Source: Rhodothermales bacterium (GTDB taxonomy: Bacteria; Bacteroidota; Rhodothermia; Rhodothermales; VXPQ01). From it: 6,128 nucleotides of DNA. Position numbers and translations under genes: made by a program. The notes below the pieces were generated by a model. That model was not told where the DNA came from and did not search any database. It worked only from the letters and a program-made list of their open reading frames with translations. Below, one piece after another: positions 5,571 to 6,128 of the stretch (position 1 is the first letter of the stretch; every line of letters starts with the position of its first letter). The stretch covers positions 1 to 6,128 of the forward strand of contig JANQSQ010000049.1 in the NCBI GenBank assembly GCA_028283985.1, written 5' to 3'.

Positions 5571-5829
5571 GGCAGCAAGTAGGTGATGAATAGGAGCCAA
5601 ACGAAAGCGAGGTCGAAACCACGCGCAGGCACGTTACAAAACGAATCCGCACCAAGCTTTTCCAAAACCTTGAAAAAGTGCTTGAATAATCGATTGTCTC
5701 AAAACGAACCAGACCACAGTCCCGTCCAAGGGCAAAGGCATCCCCAGGGCAAGCCGTGGACCATGCAGTAACCCCTACTACCCCAAGCACGGCTCCTGAA
5801 CAATACGCCTCACCATCCCTATCCCCCTC
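5571..5829. other. Region upstream of A2 (no gene)
   Basis: Positions 5571-5700 are homologous to the region upstream of A1, including the element at 5657-5686. Positions 5701-5829 show no gene; open frames there on either strand have no family features. The stretch doubles as the 3' flank of the outer-membrane protein fragment, and I see no convincing terminator in it. Confidence 0.5.
5657..5686 (-). promoter_or_regulatory. Conserved element upstream of A2
   Basis: This is the counterpart of the element ahead of A1. CTTTTCCAA (5657-5665) pairs with TTGAAAAAG (5670-5678) at 8 of 9 positions. TTCAAG occurs at 5686-5681 and 5674-5669 on the minus strand with the same 12-bp period. It starts 87 bp from the A2 start codon, nearly the same distance as in A1, and would be the promoter region for A2-B2-B1. 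Confidence 0.45.
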
Positions 5830-5958
5830 TCACAACTCCACTCCGAACCCCAGCACCATGCGCGAACCCGGAATATCCCCGAAATCCCCGAGGCGGCGGG
5901 TGATGTCCATGCGGAGCGGCGCGCCGCCGATCCGGTCCGGCGCAAACCTCGGAAATAG
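5830..5958 (-). pseudogene. C-terminal fragment of a probable outer-membrane beta-barrel protein
   Basis: A minus-strand frame ends at TGA 5832-5830 and encodes 42 residues, including RIGGAPLRMDITRRLGDFGD and ending in SRMVLGFGVEL. Alternating polar and hydrophobic residues and a final strand ending in a hydrophobic residue are characteristic of outer-membrane barrel C-termini. The frame is closed upstream by TAA at 5961-5959, where GC-rich DNA also gives way to AT-richer DNA. There is no plausible start except an internal ATG at 5910, which would leave 26 residues. It is best read as the 3' end of a gene cut by recombination or insertion. It could also be a chance GC-rich open frame. Confidence 0.45.
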
Positions 5959-6128
5959 TTACCCTTGCAACTTTGGTATATAATGTCCTAATCTTTCCGG
6001 CCCCCGATCCGTACTCCAAACTATCCGGGAAGAGGTGGTTCGGTTTGATTGGACAGAATTCGTCGGAAATTAAGGTGTACTGTTGCGACCTTGTTCCAAT
6101 GCAATCAACCATACGAAACCCATGCCGA
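5959..6128. other. Right end of window, no supported gene
   Basis: This stretch is lower in GC than the fragment on its left. A minus-strand frame is open from the window edge through here into the fragment in a different frame, but its protein has no recognisable domain and it turns Arg/Pro/Gly-rich over the GC-rich part, as a shadow frame would. A TATAAT at 5979-5984 (+) has no -35 box at the right distance and no following gene. Confidence 0.4.

Noticed and set aside
5819..6112. 97-codon minus-strand ORF at the right end
   Set aside because: Its C-terminal half is Arg/Pro/Gly-rich, as expected of a shadow of the GC-rich fragment, and no domain is recognisable.
1..6128. CRISPR arrays, tRNA or rRNA genes, transposase genes
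   Set aside because: No regularly spaced repeats, cloverleaf-like sequence, rRNA sequence or transposase motif was seen on either strand.

Overview
The window looks like a piece of a Gram-negative, environmental, polysaccharide-degrading bacterium. A Bacteroidota/Rhodothermota-type organism is my best guess, but this is inference. The support is two adjacent Cys-type sulfatase genes, signal-peptide-bearing proteins, near absence of Shine-Dalgarno motifs before convincing starts, and a fragment ending like an outer-membrane beta-barrel. No gene here fixes the taxonomy.

Layout. Positions 1-1845 (+) are GC-rich: the C-terminal part of one sulfatase, then 12 bp later a complete exported sulfatase of the arylsulfatase A-like type. 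They probably form part of a sulfated-glycan operon. A convergent intergenic stretch (1846-1963) with two small hairpins separates them from a minus-strand AraC-type regulator (1964-2569). Its unusual N-terminus appears to repeat the first helix-turn-helix of its own C-terminal DNA-binding domain. Its upstream region (2570-2774) holds a 34-codon leader ORF, a perfect TATAAT box, and two GTCACGAAA direct repeats 31 bp apart.

From about 2000 to 5700 the DNA is visibly less GC-rich than the sulfatases. Positions 2903-5570 contain four minus-strand genes for small exported proteins of two unrecognised families. In transcription order they run A2 (5570-5190), B2 (5083-4412), B1 (4346-3672), A1 (3307-2903). 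A1 and A2 share a near-identical signal peptide and a conserved core, and about 125 bp of conserved upstream DNA with a hairpin-like element. B1 and B2 are close tandem duplicates that share a conserved leader. I cannot assign a function to either family; this array is the most interesting unexplained content of the window.

At the right end, GC-rich sequence returns with a 42-codon minus-strand fragment (5830-5958) that resembles the last strands of an outer-membrane protein. It is cut off upstream by a stop codon and a change in composition, which suggests a recombination junction. Positions 5959-6128 hold no gene I can support.

Working together (inference): the sulfatases would release sulfate from glycans in the periplasm or outside the cell. 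The regulator may control itself or neighbours through the direct repeats. The A/B array appears to be an accessory cassette, with promoters likely ahead of A2 (serving A2-B2-B1) and ahead of A1.
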